Shown: positions 1 through 11,024 of the stretch, piece by piece
Position numbering within the stretch: the first letter of the stretch is position 1
How the letters are laid out: the number at the start of each line of letters is the position of its first letter
NCBI RefSeq assembly: GCF_900115865.1
Contig: NZ_FOXY01000004.1
Span: 248,001 to 312,000, forward strand
Source: Donghicola eburneus
GTDB taxonomy: Bacteria; Pseudomonadota; Alphaproteobacteria; Rhodobacterales; Rhodobacteraceae
DNA length: 64,000 nt
Reading direction: 5' to 3'
Made by a program: the position numbers and the translations under genes
Notes under the pieces: model-generated
What the model was told of the DNA's origin: nothing
Database searches by the model: none
Seen by the model: only the letters and a program-made list of their open reading frames with translations

Positions 1-290
1 GTTAGGTCCAGAACGGTGGCATGGGCGTTGCCCGCCCGCTTCAGGTAGCGAAACGAGATGTCGCCGGTGCCGCCAGCCACGTCCAGCAGGCGCGTATTCG
101 GGCGCGGAGCCAGCCAATCCATCATCGCATCCTTCCAGACGCGGTGGATCCCCATACTCATGACGTCGTTCATGATATCGTACTTGGAGGCGACCGAGTT
201 AAAGACGCCCTGCACACGTCCTGCCTTTTCGCTTTCGTTCACGGTCTGGAAGCCGAAATGGGTGGTGCCTTGGGTGTCTTCAGTACTCAT
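1..290 (-). CDS. ubiE: UbiE/MenG quinone C-methyltransferase, 5' part
   Basis: This is the N-terminal part of a SAM-dependent methyltransferase acting on ubiquinone (and menaquinone) precursors; the rest lies beyond the window edge. Read on the minus strand from the ATG at 288-290 it gives the UbiE opening HFGFQTV, then [17 protein letters not shown] and HRVWKD, followed by the SAM-binding motif [12 protein letters not shown]. These three blocks in this order are typical of UbiE. It is divergent from mutM with 87 bp between the start codons. The family is certain. The C-terminal half cannot be judged. Confidence 0.93.
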   Translation of the reverse strand, partial: MSTEDTQGTTHFGFQTVNESEKAGRVQGVFNSVASKYDIMNDVMSMGIHRVWKDAMMDWLAPRPNTRLLDVAGGTGDISFRYLKRAGNAHATVLDL

Positions 291-377
291 GGGTCTTGAT
301 CGTCCTTGTTACTGCCCCTTCTTATAGGGCGCTGCGGGGGCGATACAATGCAGCCCCTGCCAAGAAGGAGCGACTCA

Positions 378-1229
378 ATGCCCGAATTACCCGAAGTCGA
401 GACAGTCCGTCGCGGGTTGGAGCCTGTGATGACCGACACTGTCATCGAATCTGCGCAGGTGAACCGCCCTGATCTACGTTGGCCTCTGCCCGTAAATATG
501 TCGGAACGGCTGACCGGCCAGCGCGTTGTGGGGCTGCGACGGCGGTCGAAATATATCCTCTGTGATCTCGAGGGCGGCGAGACCCTGCTGATTCATCTGG
601 GCATGTCGGGGCGCATGCTGATTTCCGGCGCGCAGGTGGGGGCCTTTGCGCATCCACACCCCGCACCGGAAAAGCATGATCACGTTGTCCTCAATATGGT
701 GGGCGGCGCGCGGATCACGTTCAACGATGCCCGCCGGTTCGGGGCGATGGATTTGGCCCAAACGTCAGAGGTCGATTCCCACAAATGGCTGGCGGGTCTG
801 GGGCCGGAGCCTTTGGGCAATGCCTTCTCTGAAGATCATTTAGTGGCGCGTCTCAAGGGACGGAAAATGCCGATTAAATCTGCCCTGCTCGACCAAAAGA
901 TCGTGGCGGGTCTGGGTAACATATACGTATGCGAAACGTTATATCGTGCTGGGATTCATCCTGCGCGTCAGGCTGGCGCGATTTCGGAACGTCGCGTCAG
1001 ATCGATGGTTCCGATCATCCGCCAAGTCCTGGAAGAAGCAATCGCTGCTGGGGGCTCTTCACTGCGGGATTTCAGGCAAGCAGACGGCGAACTGGGTTAT
1101 TTTCAACACAATTTTGACGTCTATGGCAGAGAGGGGATGACCTGCAAAACCCAAGAGTGCCAAGCTGAAATCCGTCGAATCGTGCAGTCGGGGCGGTCCA
1201 GCTTCTACTGCCCGGCATGTCAAAGATAA
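378..1229 (+). CDS. mutM: Formamidopyrimidine-DNA glycosylase (Fpg/MutM)
   Basis: Bifunctional base-excision repair enzyme that removes 8-oxoguanine and formamidopyrimidines and nicks the abasic site. The start at 378 puts the catalytic Pro directly after Met ([15 protein letters not shown]), as the mechanism requires, and AAGGAG lies about 7 bases upstream; the open frame further upstream to 306 is therefore not used. The product has 283 residues, the usual length. The DNA-binding zinc finger is at the C-terminus (CKTQEC then YCPAC). [12 protein letters not shown] helix-two-turn-helix motif is also present. It is divergent from ubiE. Confidence 0.97.
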   Translation: MPELPEVETVRRGLEPVMTDTVIESAQVNRPDLRWPLPVNMSERLTGQRVVGLRRRSKYILCDLEGGETLLIHLGMSGRMLISGAQVGAFAHPHPAPEKHDHVVLNMVGGARITFNDARRFGAMDLAQTSEVDSHKWLAGLGPEPLGNAFSEDHLVARLKGRKMPIKSALLDQKIVAGLGNIYVCETLYRAGIHPARQAGAISERRVRSMVPIIRQVLEEAIAAGGSSLRDFRQADGELGYFQHNFDVYGREGMTCKTQECQAEIRRIVQSGRSSFYCPACQR

Positions 1230-1292
1230 CTTGATCGAGCGGCTCACACTGTTAAGGAATCGGTCTGATCGAAGTAACACGGGACGAGGTTA

Positions 1293-2069
1293 ATGGCCTT
1301 TGAAACGATCATCGTCGATATCGACGATCATGTGGCACTGATCACCCTGAACCGGCCCGAAGCGCTGAATGCGCTGAACAGCCAGCTTCTCGGGGAGCTC
1401 GCCACGGCACTGGCCGAAGCGGATCAGAACGACAAGGTGCGCTGCATCGTCATCACCGGTTCGGAAAAGGCATTCGCAGCCGGCGCCGACATCAAGGAAA
1501 TGTCCGAGATGTCCTTCGTCGATATGTACATGTCTGATTTCTTTGGCGCCGAGGGCGATAAAATCACCAAGACGCGCAAACCTGTGATCGCCGCAGTGTC
1601 CGGCTACGCGCTGGGTGGCGGGTGTGAGCTGGCTATGATGTGCGATTTCATTATTGCCGGAGATAATGCCAAGTTCGGCCAGCCCGAGATTAACCTTGGC
1701 GTCATCGCAGGAATTGGCGGGACTCAGCGCCTGACGCGCGCGGTTGGCAAAGCGAAGTCGATGGATATGCACATGACTGGCCGCTTTATGGACGCCGAAG
1801 AGGCGGAGCGTTCAGGGCTGGTAAGCCGTGTGGTGCCTGCCAAGAAGCTGAAGGAAGAGGCCATGAGCGCCGCCGACAAGATCGCCGAGAAGTCGATGAT
1901 CAGCGTTCTGGCGGCCAAAGAGGCGGTTAACCGCAGCTTCGAAACAACGTTGGCCGAGGGGATTCAGTTTGAGCGCCGCCTGTTCAACGGACTTTTCGCG
2001 ACCGAAGATCAGAAGGAAGGCATGTCCGCTTTTCTCGAAAAGCGCGAGCCGCAGTTCCGCGACCGCTAA
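1293..2069 (+). CDS. Enoyl-CoA hydratase (crotonase family)
   Basis: A 258-residue crotonase-fold enzyme, hydrating trans-2-enoyl-CoA in fatty acid or amino acid beta-oxidation. It shows [13 protein letters not shown] at the N-terminus, the oxyanion-hole segment [11 protein letters not shown], and both catalytic glutamates expected of a true hydratase ([12 protein letters not shown] and [10 protein letters not shown]). The C-terminus ([21 protein letters not shown]) is that of short-chain hydratases. A GAGG ribosome binding site precedes the ATG. It stands 63 bp behind mutM; its place before rpsT-dnaA is common in Rhodobacteraceae. The exact acyl specificity is unknown. Confidence 0.93.
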   Translation: MAFETIIVDIDDHVALITLNRPEALNALNSQLLGELATALAEADQNDKVRCIVITGSEKAFAAGADIKEMSEMSFVDMYMSDFFGAEGDKITKTRKPVIAAVSGYALGGGCELAMMCDFIIAGDNAKFGQPEINLGVIAGIGGTQRLTRAVGKAKSMDMHMTGRFMDAEEAERSGLVSRVVPAKKLKEEAMSAADKIAEKSMISVLAAKEAVNRSFETTLAEGIQFERRLFNGLFATEDQKEGMSAFLEKREPQFRDR

Positions 2070-2108
2070 GAAAAACGGGCTTCGGGGCACTTTTCCACAG
2101 ATGCCCCG

Positions 2109-2137
2109 TTGACTCACAAGCGAGTCGCCCCTTATAG
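2109..2137 (+). promoter_or_regulatory. Sigma-70-like promoter of rpsT
   Basis: TTGACT at 2109-2114 and TTATAG at 2132-2137 are separated by 17 bases, an almost ideal housekeeping promoter 45 bp before the rpsT start. The -35 box overlaps a small inverted repeat (GACTC, six bases, GAGTC at 2111-2126). A lone DnaA-box-like TTTTCCACA lies just upstream at 2091-2099. The promoter is read from sequence only. Confidence 0.6.
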
Positions 2138-2181
2138 AGCGCTCCTACACGAATTCATCCTAAGCACAGGACCGAGACAAC

Positions 2182-2445
2182 ATGGCAAACACGCCTCAAT
2201 CCAAAAAGCGCGCCCGCCAGAACGAACGGCGCTTTGCCGTTAACAAGGCCCGCCGCTCGCGGATCCGGACCTACCTGCGCAAGGTCGAAGAGGCCATCGC
2301 ATCGGGCGACCAGCAAGCAGCTCTGACTGCGCTGCGCGCTGCACAACCCGAACTGATGCGCGGTGTCACCAAAGGCCTCGTGCACAAGAATACCGCAGCA
2401 CGCAAAATGTCGCGTCTGTCGGCTCGGGTCAAAGCGATCGCATAA
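2182..2445 (+). CDS. rpsT: 30S ribosomal protein S20
   Basis: An 87-residue basic protein that binds 16S rRNA early in small-subunit assembly. It begins [15 protein letters not shown] and carries the S20 signature [16 protein letters not shown] near the C-terminus; the length is exactly that of the family. It has its own promoter upstream and an intrinsic terminator directly downstream, so it is probably monocistronic. It lies between the enoyl-CoA hydratase and dnaA. Confidence 0.98.
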   Translation: MANTPQSKKRARQNERRFAVNKARRSRIRTYLRKVEEAIASGDQQAALTALRAAQPELMRGVTKGLVHKNTAARKMSRLSARVKAIA

Positions 2446-2467
2446 TTAGTCAGAAAGTCTGACTGAC

Positions 2468-2498
2468 AAAAGGGCATCACTTCGGTGATGCCCTTTTT
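2468..2498 (+). terminator. Intrinsic terminator of rpsT
   Basis: A 13-bp perfect stem (AAAAGGGCATCAC paired with GTGATGCCCTTTT) with a stable TTCG tetraloop, running into a short T tract. It begins 23 bp behind the rpsT stop codon. Confidence 0.92.
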
Positions 2499-2905
2499 CG
2501 TTTAAAATCAACGCTATGACCGATTCTAGGGATTCTTTTTGTGAATCTCAGCGTCAAGAGCGAAGATCAGTTGCCGCCCTGTCAGGCCAGTTGGTAAGTT
2601 ATCCATGCGAGTCACATCGCCCTGGGGGAACAGAGGTAGGCATCTTCTAACAAGATGCGAAAGTTGAAACCGCACCGATTTTGTCGGTGCTGACGGTTTC
2701 CTTTTGCCCTGTTCTTCTGAGCATGACGACTGTTGTAAAGAGTGTGCCCGAGAAACGTGTGTGTCTCGGGACAGTCCCCTTTTGTCTGTTGGTAGCAGGT
2801 TAAGAGGTGTGACGTTTTGTTAACGATTTGCCTGTAGGCGCAGGCAAGTGGTGTGCGTGTCAAATGAGATCGTCGAGTTAGACGGCAAGACTTGGAGCGG
2901 GAAGA
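2499..2905. promoter_or_regulatory. dnaA upstream region with stacked inverted repeats
   Basis: A gene-free stretch before dnaA. It contains GATTC/GAATC around 2530-2546, a two-tier hairpin (GAAACC, GCACCGA, loop TTTTG, TCGGTGC, GGTTTC) at 2666-2700, CCCGAGA/TCTCGGG at 2747-2770 and TTGCCTG/CAGGCAA at 2828-2847. Only one degenerate DnaA-box-like site is visible (TTATCCATG near 2599). It surely holds the dnaA promoter and 5' leader. Whether it is also part of a replication origin is not shown by the sequence. Confidence 0.5.
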
Positions 2906-4288
2906 ATGACGCAAGAACAATGGGGCCAGATCCGTCAGGATCTTCGGCAGGTTTTGGGACAGAACAATTTTACTGCCTGGATCGAGCCGCTTCAGTTCCA
3001 GAGCCTGCATGATGGCATTGCGACGTTTAATGTGCCCACAAACTTTATGGGCAATTACTTAACGCAAAATTACGCGGACACGATTTTGTCCTCGATGAAC
3101 TCTGCAGGCGTTGCAGTGCGCCGCATCCAGTTCGTTGTTGCGTCGCGTCAGCAGGCCAAAGCGCAGGCTGCAGCTGGTACGGCGCCTGCAGCGGCTGCGA
3201 ATAAGGTCGAAACGCCTGTGTCGGCCGACCGCCCCGGTGACATGGATCTGCCCGGTGCGCCTCTGGATGCGCGTTTCAGCTTTGACCGCTTTGTTGTCGG
3301 TAAGCCGAACGAGTTGGCCCATGCAGCAGCGCGCCGCGTTGCCGAAGGTGGCCCCGTCAGCTTTAACCCGCTGTTCCTGTACGGTGGTGTTGGTCTTGGT
3401 AAAACGCACCTTATGCACGCGATTGCATGGGAGTTGCACTTGAAATCCCCGCATCTAAACGTGGTGTATCTGTCCGCAGAGCAGTTCATGTACCGCTTTG
3501 TTCAGGCGCTGCGTGACCGCAAGATGATGGACTTCAAAGAGCTGTTCCGCTCGGTAGACGTACTGATGGTGGACGACGTCCAGTTCATTGCGGGAAAAGA
3601 CTCGACTCAAGAAGAGTTTTTCCACACGTTCAATGCGCTTGTGGATCAGAACAAACAGATCATCATCTCTGCGGACCGCGCTCCGGGGGAGATCAAGGAT
3701 CTGGAAGACCGGATCAAGAGCCGTCTGCAATGCGGCCTGGTTGTTGACCTGCACCCAACTGACTATGAACTGCGTCTTGGCATTCTGCAGTCCAAGGTTG
3801 ATGCCTACAAACTGCAGTACCCCGAGCTTCAGATTGCGCCCGGCGTTCTGGAATTCCTTGCGCACCGCATTTCAACCAACGTTCGCGTTCTAGAAGGGGC
3901 GCTGACCCGTCTGTTCGCCTTTGCGTCGCTGGTGGGCCGAGAAATCACGCTCGAGCTGACACAAGACTGCTTGGCCGATGTGCTGCGGGCGAGTGATCGC
4001 AAGATCACCGTCGAAGAGATTCAGCGTAAAGTGGCAGAGCACTTTAACATCCGTCTCAGCGATATGATCGGTCCGAAGCGCGTGCGCAGTTTTGCCCGTC
4101 CCCGTCAGGTGGCGATGTACTTGTGCAAACAGATGACCACCCGTTCGCTACCCGAAATCGGGCGCCGCTTTGGTGGTCGTGACCACACAACCGTCATGCA
4201 CGGTGTTCGCAAGATCGAAGAGCTGAAGATCAAAGACCATCAAATGGCCGAAGATCTGGAGCTTTTGCGCCGCGCATTGGAAGCGTAA
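2906..4288 (+). CDS. dnaA: Chromosomal replication initiator DnaA
   Basis: AAA+ ATPase that binds DnaA boxes and opens the replication origin. The 460-residue protein has domain I (MTQEQWGQIRQDLRQVLGQNNFTAWIEPL cluster), an Ala-rich linker around residues 85-115, Walker A GGVGLGKTH, Walker B VLMVDDVQF, sensor motifs, and domain IV with the DNA-contact signature GGRDHTTVMHGVRKIEEL. A GGGAAG ribosome binding site precedes the ATG. dnaN follows after 112 bp that contain a large hairpin, so the two genes may be separately controlled. Confidence 0.98.
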   Translation: MTQEQWGQIRQDLRQVLGQNNFTAWIEPLQFQSLHDGIATFNVPTNFMGNYLTQNYADTILSSMNSAGVAVRRIQFVVASRQQAKAQAAAGTAPAAAANKVETPVSADRPGDMDLPGAPLDARFSFDRFVVGKPNELAHAAARRVAEGGPVSFNPLFLYGGVGLGKTHLMHAIAWELHLKSPHLNVVYLSAEQFMYRFVQALRDRKMMDFKELFRSVDVLMVDDVQFIAGKDSTQEEFFHTFNALVDQNKQIIISADRAPGEIKDLEDRIKSRLQCGLVVDLHPTDYELRLGILQSKVDAYKLQYPELQIAPGVLEFLAHRISTNVRVLEGALTRLFAFASLVGREITLELTQDCLADVLRASDRKITVEEIQRKVAEHFNIRLSDMIGPKRVRSFARPRQVAMYLCKQMTTRSLPEIGRRFGGRDHTTVMHGVRKIEELKIKDHQMAEDLELLRRALEA

Positions 4289-4308
4289 TTGCGAGGAACC
4301 CTTGACGG

Positions 4309-4351
4309 GCCGCTCAAACCCTTGGAGAAATCTAAAAAAGGGTTGAGCGGC
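4309..4351 (+). terminator. Large hairpin between dnaA and dnaN
   Basis: GCCGCTCAAACCCTT (4309-4323) pairs with AAGGGTTGAGCGGC (4338-4351) with one bulged A and a 14-base A-rich loop. It lacks a clear T tract, so it may be an attenuator, a transcript-stabilising 3' end of the dnaA mRNA or a weak terminator. Confidence 0.5.
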
Positions 4352-4400
4352 TTGCCATTTACGGTACCTTACCGCTCCCGACAATGACAGGAGCGAGGGA

Positions 4401-5519
4401 ATGAAATTCAGCATCGAACGTGGTGTCCTGGTCAAAGCAGTGGCGCAGGCTCAGTCGGTTGTCGAACGCCGCAACACCATCCCGATCCTCGCAAACGTCC
4501 TGATCGAAGCGTCTGAGAGCACCGTCTCTTTTCGCGCGACCGACCTAGATATCGAGGTCGTGGACAAAGCGCCCGCACAAGTAGAACAAGCTGGCTCGAC
4601 CACTGTGTCGGCTGTGACTTTGCACGAAATTGTACGCAAGCTGCCTGACGGTGCGTTGGTCACGCTGATCGACGATGCAGGCAAAGGGCGCCTGACGGTC
4701 GAAGCAGGGCGCTCCATGTTCTCGCTTGCGACGCTGCCCAAAGAAGACTTTCCGGTCATGGCATCGTCCGAATACCAGACGACCTTTGCTGCGCCCGCGC
4801 CCGTACTGCGGCGCCTGTTTGATAAGTCGAAATTCGCAATCTCGACCGAAGAGACCCGGTACTATCTGAACGGTGTGTATATGCACGTGTCCGAAGGCGA
4901 AGAAGGCCGCGTTCTGCGTTGCGTCGCCACAGATGGTCATCGTCTGGCACGAATCGATGCGCCTCTACCAGCAGATGCCGAGGCGATGCCCGGAGTGATT
5001 GTCCCGCGAAAAACCGTGGGAGAATTGCGGAAGCTGCTGGACGATGACGAGGCCGAAATCACTGTTTCGGTTTCCGAAACCAAGGTGCGCTTTGCTACGC
5101 CGACCATTACGCTGACGTCAAAAGTCATCGATGGCACCTTCCCTGACTACACGCGCGTGATTCCGATGGGGAATACCCGCCGTATGGAGGTAGATGCTGG
5201 TGATTTTGCTAAAGCTGTCGACCGTGTGGCGACAGTCAGCAGCGAACGTTCGCGAGCTGTGAAGCTGGCTTTGGAAGAAGACAAACTGGTTCTGTCTGTG
5301 AATGCGCCTGACAGCGGTGCGGCGGAGGAAGAGCTGGTCGTCGCCTATGCGGACGAGCGATTGGAGATTGGTTTTAACGCTAAATACCTACTTGAGATTG
5401 CAAGTCAGGTAGACCGCGAGAATGCAGTCTTCATGTTCAACTCATCGGGCGATCCCACATTGATGCGCGAGGGCAACGACACCTCGGCGATCTATGTCGT
5501 GATGCCGATGCGCGTATGA
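4401..5519 (+). CDS. dnaN: DNA polymerase III beta clamp
   Basis: Sliding clamp that tethers the polymerase III core to DNA. The 372-residue length and three-domain arrangement fit. Family segments are visible: ERRNTIPILANVLIEA near the N-terminus, TDLDIEV, the central LRCVATDGHRLAR, and the C-terminal VMPMRV, which caps the hydrophobic peptide-binding groove. A GAGG site precedes the start. It lies between dnaA and recF in the standard order. Confidence 0.98.
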   Translation: MKFSIERGVLVKAVAQAQSVVERRNTIPILANVLIEASESTVSFRATDLDIEVVDKAPAQVEQAGSTTVSAVTLHEIVRKLPDGALVTLIDDAGKGRLTVEAGRSMFSLATLPKEDFPVMASSEYQTTFAAPAPVLRRLFDKSKFAISTEETRYYLNGVYMHVSEGEEGRVLRCVATDGHRLARIDAPLPADAEAMPGVIVPRKTVGELRKLLDDDEAEITVSVSETKVRFATPTITLTSKVIDGTFPDYTRVIPMGNTRRMEVDAGDFAKAVDRVATVSSERSRAVKLALEEDKLVLSVNAPDSGAAEEELVVAYADERLEIGFNAKYLLEIASQVDRENAVFMFNSSGDPTLMREGNDTSAIYVVMPMRV

Positions 5520-5528
5520 TTTGAATGA

Positions 5529-5578
5529 GCGAGGCCCTGCGGGGCCTCGCACTGTATTTCCCGGGCCTCAAGGCCCGG
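5529..5578 (+). terminator. Two GC hairpins behind dnaN
   Basis: GCGAGGCCC-TGCG-GGGCCTCGC (5529-5550) is a perfect 9-bp stem starting 10 bases behind the dnaN stop. A second stem CCGGGCC-TCAA-GGCCCGG follows at 5561-5578. The first is the likely dnaN transcript end; the second leads into the interspersed repeat described next. Confidence 0.65.
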
Positions 5579-5591
5579 CGGTGCCTCCGGC

Positions 5592-5616
5592 GGGGGTATT
5601 TAGGGCCAGGATGAAG
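5592..5616 (+). repeat. Post-stop interspersed repeat, copy 1
   Basis: This copy has GGGGGTATTT, then AGGGCCAGG, then ATGAAG. Two better-matching copies lie behind ghrA and serB. Here the ATGAAG end of the repeat coincides with the recF start codon. Confidence 0.6.
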
Positions 5617-6714
5617 GGCTTATTCCTCAGTCATTTGCGGTTGTCGCATTTCCGTTCGCATAGGCGAGCGGAGGTGGTTTGTGATGGGCGACCGGTGGCA
5701 CTGTTTGGATCGAACGGGGCAGGGAAAACAAATGTGCTGGAGGCAGTTTCGCTGTTCTCGCCGGGGCGTGGGATGCGCCGCGCAAGTGCAGAGGAGATGT
5801 CGCGGCGGCCCGAAGCACTTGGCTGGAAGTTGACGGGCGCGCTCGAGCATGGGGCAGATCATCATGACATCGAGATCTGGTCGGACAAAGGCGCCGCGCG
5901 GCAACTGAAGTTGAATGACAAGAGTGCGGCGCAGTTGTCTTTGGGGCAGATCGGGCGGGTGTTGTGGCTCGTCCCGTCTATGGATCGTCTTTGGATCGAA
6001 GGGGCTGAGGGACGGCGCCGGTTCCTAGACCGAATGGTGATGAGCTTCTTTCCCGCGCATGCCGAAGCGTCTCTGGTGTACGAGAAGGCTATGCGCGAGC
6101 GGAACCGTTTGCTCAAGGATCAGAAGCGCGACGCGTATTGGTATGGCGCGCTTGAGGCGCAAATGGCGGAGGCGGGCGCACAGGTGATGGAAAATAGGCG
6201 ACTCGCACTTGCCCGTGTTTCTGCGGCGCAACGCGAGGCCGAGACGGCGTTTCCCGTGGCTGATCTGGATTTGGTCGAGGCTGAAGATGTTTGGCCGCAG
6301 GATCTGGCATTGGCTTTTGCGGAAAGCCGTGGACGTGACTTGATGGCGGGGCGAACGCTTGTGGGACCGCATCGAACGGATTTAGAAGGCACCTATGCCG
6401 CCAAGTCTGTGCCAGCCAAGGACTGTTCAACCGGAGAGCAGAAGGCGCTGCTCATTTCATTGATTTTGGCGAACGGACGGGCCTTGGCGCAGGATTTCGG
6501 GGCGCCGCCTATCCTCTTGCTCGACGAAGTGTCAGCGCACTTGGATGCGAACAGGCGTGCGGCTTTGTACGACGAAGTTTGCGCCTTGGGGGCTCAGGCT
6601 TGGATGACTGGAACAGGGCCTGAATTGTTTACGGAATTTGGTGACCGCGCGCAGTATTTCGAGGTCAGCGAAGAGGCTGGCGTTAGCCATATTGATGAAA
6701 GGTTTTTCCCATGA
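5611..6714 (+). CDS. recF: DNA replication/repair protein RecF
   Basis: SMC-like ATPase that helps load RecA onto gapped DNA through RecFOR. The protein of 367 residues has Walker A GSNGAGKTN near residue 30, the ABC-type signature region ACSTGEQKALL (seen as DCSTGEQKALL) and Walker B ILLLDEVSAHLD. The ATG at 5611 is chosen because it gives the normal N-terminus (FLSHLRLSHFRSH); the frame is open further upstream, but that part is repeat and hairpin sequence. The start codon lies inside an interspersed repeat, and no strong ribosome binding site precedes it (only GGGCCAGG). The gene downstream overlaps by ATGA. Confidence 0.93.
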   Translation: MKGLFLSHLRLSHFRSHRRAEVVCDGRPVALFGSNGAGKTNVLEAVSLFSPGRGMRRASAEEMSRRPEALGWKLTGALEHGADHHDIEIWSDKGAARQLKLNDKSAAQLSLGQIGRVLWLVPSMDRLWIEGAEGRRRFLDRMVMSFFPAHAEASLVYEKAMRERNRLLKDQKRDAYWYGALEAQMAEAGAQVMENRRLALARVSAAQREAETAFPVADLDLVEAEDVWPQDLALAFAESRGRDLMAGRTLVGPHRTDLEGTYAAKSVPAKDCSTGEQKALLISLILANGRALAQDFGAPPILLLDEVSAHLDANRRAALYDEVCALGAQAWMTGTGPELFTEFGDRAQYFEVSEEAGVSHIDERFFP

Positions 6715-7127
6715 AAGCGAACCGGATTACGCTGGTCACCCTTGCTGTTTCTGATCTTGCGCGAGCGCGCAGCTATTACGAGGCATTGGGTTGGATTGCG
6801 GAAGAGGCGCAGGCAGGCGTTTGTTTCTTTGACATGGGTGGAATGAAGTTCGGGCTTTATGACAAGGCAGGTTTGGCTGAGGATTTAGGAAGACCGATTG
6901 AGTCGTTGGGGACAGGGGCAATGAGCTTGGCCCAGAACTTTGCGACAGAAGCAGAGGTTGATGCAGCCTACGACGCCGCTCTGGCCGCTGGGGGAACAGC
7001 TTGCAAGCCGCCGGTTAAAGTCTTTTGGGGCGGGTATTCTGGCACCGTGGCTGATCCAGATGGCCACGTCTGGGAATACGCGATGAACCCTTTTTGGGTT
7101 TTGGATGACGAAGGTAAGCTTGCATGA
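6711..7127 (+). CDS. VOC-family (glyoxalase/bleomycin-resistance fold) protein
   Basis: A 138-residue vicinal-oxygen-chelate fold protein. It has RITLVTLAVSDLARARSYYEALGW at the start, as in many glyoxalase I-like proteins, and VADPDGHVWEYAMNPFW at the end, where a metal-ligand Glu is expected (WEYA). The substrate is unknown; this subgroup is rarely characterised. It overlaps recF and the LysE gene by four bases on each side (ATGA), so the three are translationally coupled. Confidence 0.82.
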   Translation: MKANRITLVTLAVSDLARARSYYEALGWIAEEAQAGVCFFDMGGMKFGLYDKAGLAEDLGRPIESLGTGAMSLAQNFATEAEVDAAYDAALAAGGTACKPPVKVFWGGYSGTVADPDGHVWEYAMNPFWVLDDEGKLA

Positions 7128-7744
7128 GTTTAACTGGTGTTGATCTGCTTTTGTACGCAGGTGCTTTGTTCGTTCTGTTTTTGACCCCAGGACCGGTGTG
7201 GGTTGCTATGGTTGCCCGCGCTCTGTCAGGCGGATTCGGGGCAGCGTGGCCCTTGGCTTTGGGGGTTGTGATCGGGGACGTCCTATGGCCCTTGCTTGCC
7301 ATTCTGGGGGTCGCGTGGGTGGTGCAGACTTATGACGGTCTGCTGATCGCGCTGCGCTACGTGGCGGCGGTTGTGTTCATCCTTATGGGCGTCGGCTTGA
7401 TCCGCAAGGCGGATACCTTGCTTAGTGCGGACAGCCGATTGACACGCCCCGGTGCTTGGGCGGGCTTCGTGGCTGGTTTGGCGGCGATCATGGGTAATCC
7501 AAAAGCCATTCTGTTTTACATGGGAATGCTGCCAGGCTTCTTTGATCTCTCGAATGTGACGGGTCTGGACATCGCGGCAGTCTGCTTGATTTCGGCGGGC
7601 GTGCCGCTCATTGGGAATCTCATCTTGGCGGGCTTCGTCGGGCGGGCACGCCGCCTCCTTCAGAGCCCCGAGGCGCTGAAACGCACCAACCAGATTGCCG
7701 GTGTGCTGCTCGTTCTGGTCGGCTGTGTCATTCCCGTTCTGTAG
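7124..7744 (+). CDS. LysE/RhtB-family amino acid exporter
   Basis: A 206-residue inner-membrane protein with about six hydrophobic segments. The N-terminus LLLYAGALFVLFLTPGPVWVAM is the LysE-family hallmark (FLTPGP), and GNPKAILFYMGMLPGF in the middle matches the conserved NPKA motif. It probably exports an amino acid or derivative; the substrate cannot be predicted. It is the last gene of the recF-VOC-LysE overlapping string, 78 bp before gyrB. Confidence 0.88.
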   Translation: MSLTGVDLLLYAGALFVLFLTPGPVWVAMVARALSGGFGAAWPLALGVVIGDVLWPLLAILGVAWVVQTYDGLLIALRYVAAVVFILMGVGLIRKADTLLSADSRLTRPGAWAGFVAGLAAIMGNPKAILFYMGMLPGFFDLSNVTGLDIAAVCLISAGVPLIGNLILAGFVGRARRLLQSPEALKRTNQIAGVLLVLVGCVIPVL

Positions 7745-7798
7745 CGCAATATGTTGGTCATTTGCGTGACATTGCTCGCAAGAACTTGTAAAACCTAG

Positions 7799-10240
<2,442 letters not shown>

Positions 10241-10245
10241 ATCAG

Positions 10246-10273
10246 AAAGGGCGGTGCACAGTCACCGCCCTTT
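10246..10273. terminator. Bidirectional terminator between gyrB and the HExxH gene
   Basis: AAAGGGCGGTG (10246-10256) pairs perfectly with CACCGCCCTTT (10263-10273). Both flanks are A/T-rich, so it can end gyrB on the plus strand and the convergent gene on the minus strand. Confidence 0.85.
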
Positions 10274-10277
10274 GTTT

Positions 10278-11024
10278 CTAGAGCCCACACTTCGCAAGTT
10301 CTTGTGCGTAATGTTGGGGGGTATCTATGCGTCTGTCTTTCTGGCGTGCAGCATGCTCCAAAGGCTTTTGCAATTTTAGAACTGCGAGCTTCGCACGCCG
10401 CTCCAATTCCTTTTTCGCAGCACTCTCGGAAGTTGAACTTGCAAGCGGCAAGTGCATTCTGCCGCGGATCAGAAATCGCAATTTACGGTTGAGCGCGCGT
10501 TTGAGCTGATCAGAGTAAGTTTTGTGGTGGGCGACATGCTCTAGCTCATGCGCAAGGACGACTTCCCTGAGGCATGCGTTATGGGTGATCGAAGGCGCGA
10601 GCCAAATATTAGGTTGGTGCTCCCCTATCATCACCTGTATTTCCTTTACTCTGATGCAGGAGCCTGACCGATCGCGAATTTTTTCCCATTGGAACGTCAC
10701 ATGGGTATCGCGGTCGAATTTCGTCAAGCCTTGTATCCTCCAACCCGCTCTCAGTGCAGAGCGTGCTCCAGTTGGTTGATTTCGAACGATTTTGGCTTGG
10801 GTAGATTGGGCGCGTATGATGACCTGCGGCGCGCGTGCGCATTGCGCACTAAGCGAAGGACTGAGTTTCTGTGCTGACCACGCAAAGGTGGGAGCGGACG
10901 ACAGGAGCAACGCCAACATGAAAAACGTCGTTCGTAGAACAGTGCCGAAATCAAGGTCGCGCGTGTCGCGCTGCGTCATGCAAAAGGTATAATCGTTAGG
11001 GAACTTGCTCTTTGGCGTGTGCAT
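10278..11024 (-). CDS. Exported HExxH protein (putative metallopeptidase), paralogue A
   Basis: Unknown exported protein of about 248 residues. A hydrophobic segment TTFFMLALLLSSAPTFA resembles a signal peptide. The motif HELEHVAHH near residue 159 is an HExxH zinc-site signature. Other landmarks are GWRIQGL, FQWEKI, SGSCIRVKEIQV and QPNIWLAP. The same landmarks occur in order in the gene at 13323-14003, so the two are paralogues. The start is uncertain: ATG 11024 has AAGGGA upstream but gives a long n-region, while ATG 10979 gives a tidier signal peptide without a ribosome binding site. It resembles DUF922-type HExxH proteins only loosely. Confidence 0.72.
   Translation of the reverse strand: MHTPKSKFPNDYTFCMTQRDTRDLDFGTVLRTTFFMLALLLSSAPTFAWSAQKLSPSLSAQCARAPQVIIRAQSTQAKIVRNQPTGARSALRAGWRIQGLTKFDRDTHVTFQWEKIRDRSGSCIRVKEIQVMIGEHQPNIWLAPSITHNACLREVVLAHELEHVAHHKTYSDQLKRALNRKLRFLIRGRMHLPLASSTSESAAKKELERRAKLAVLKLQKPLEHAARQKDRRIDTPQHYAQELAKCGL

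Noticed and set aside
2446-2905. Firm call of the chromosomal origin in front of dnaA
   Set aside because: There is no cluster of DnaA boxes or AT-rich unwinding element that I can point to, and origins of Alphaproteobacteria are often away from dnaA.
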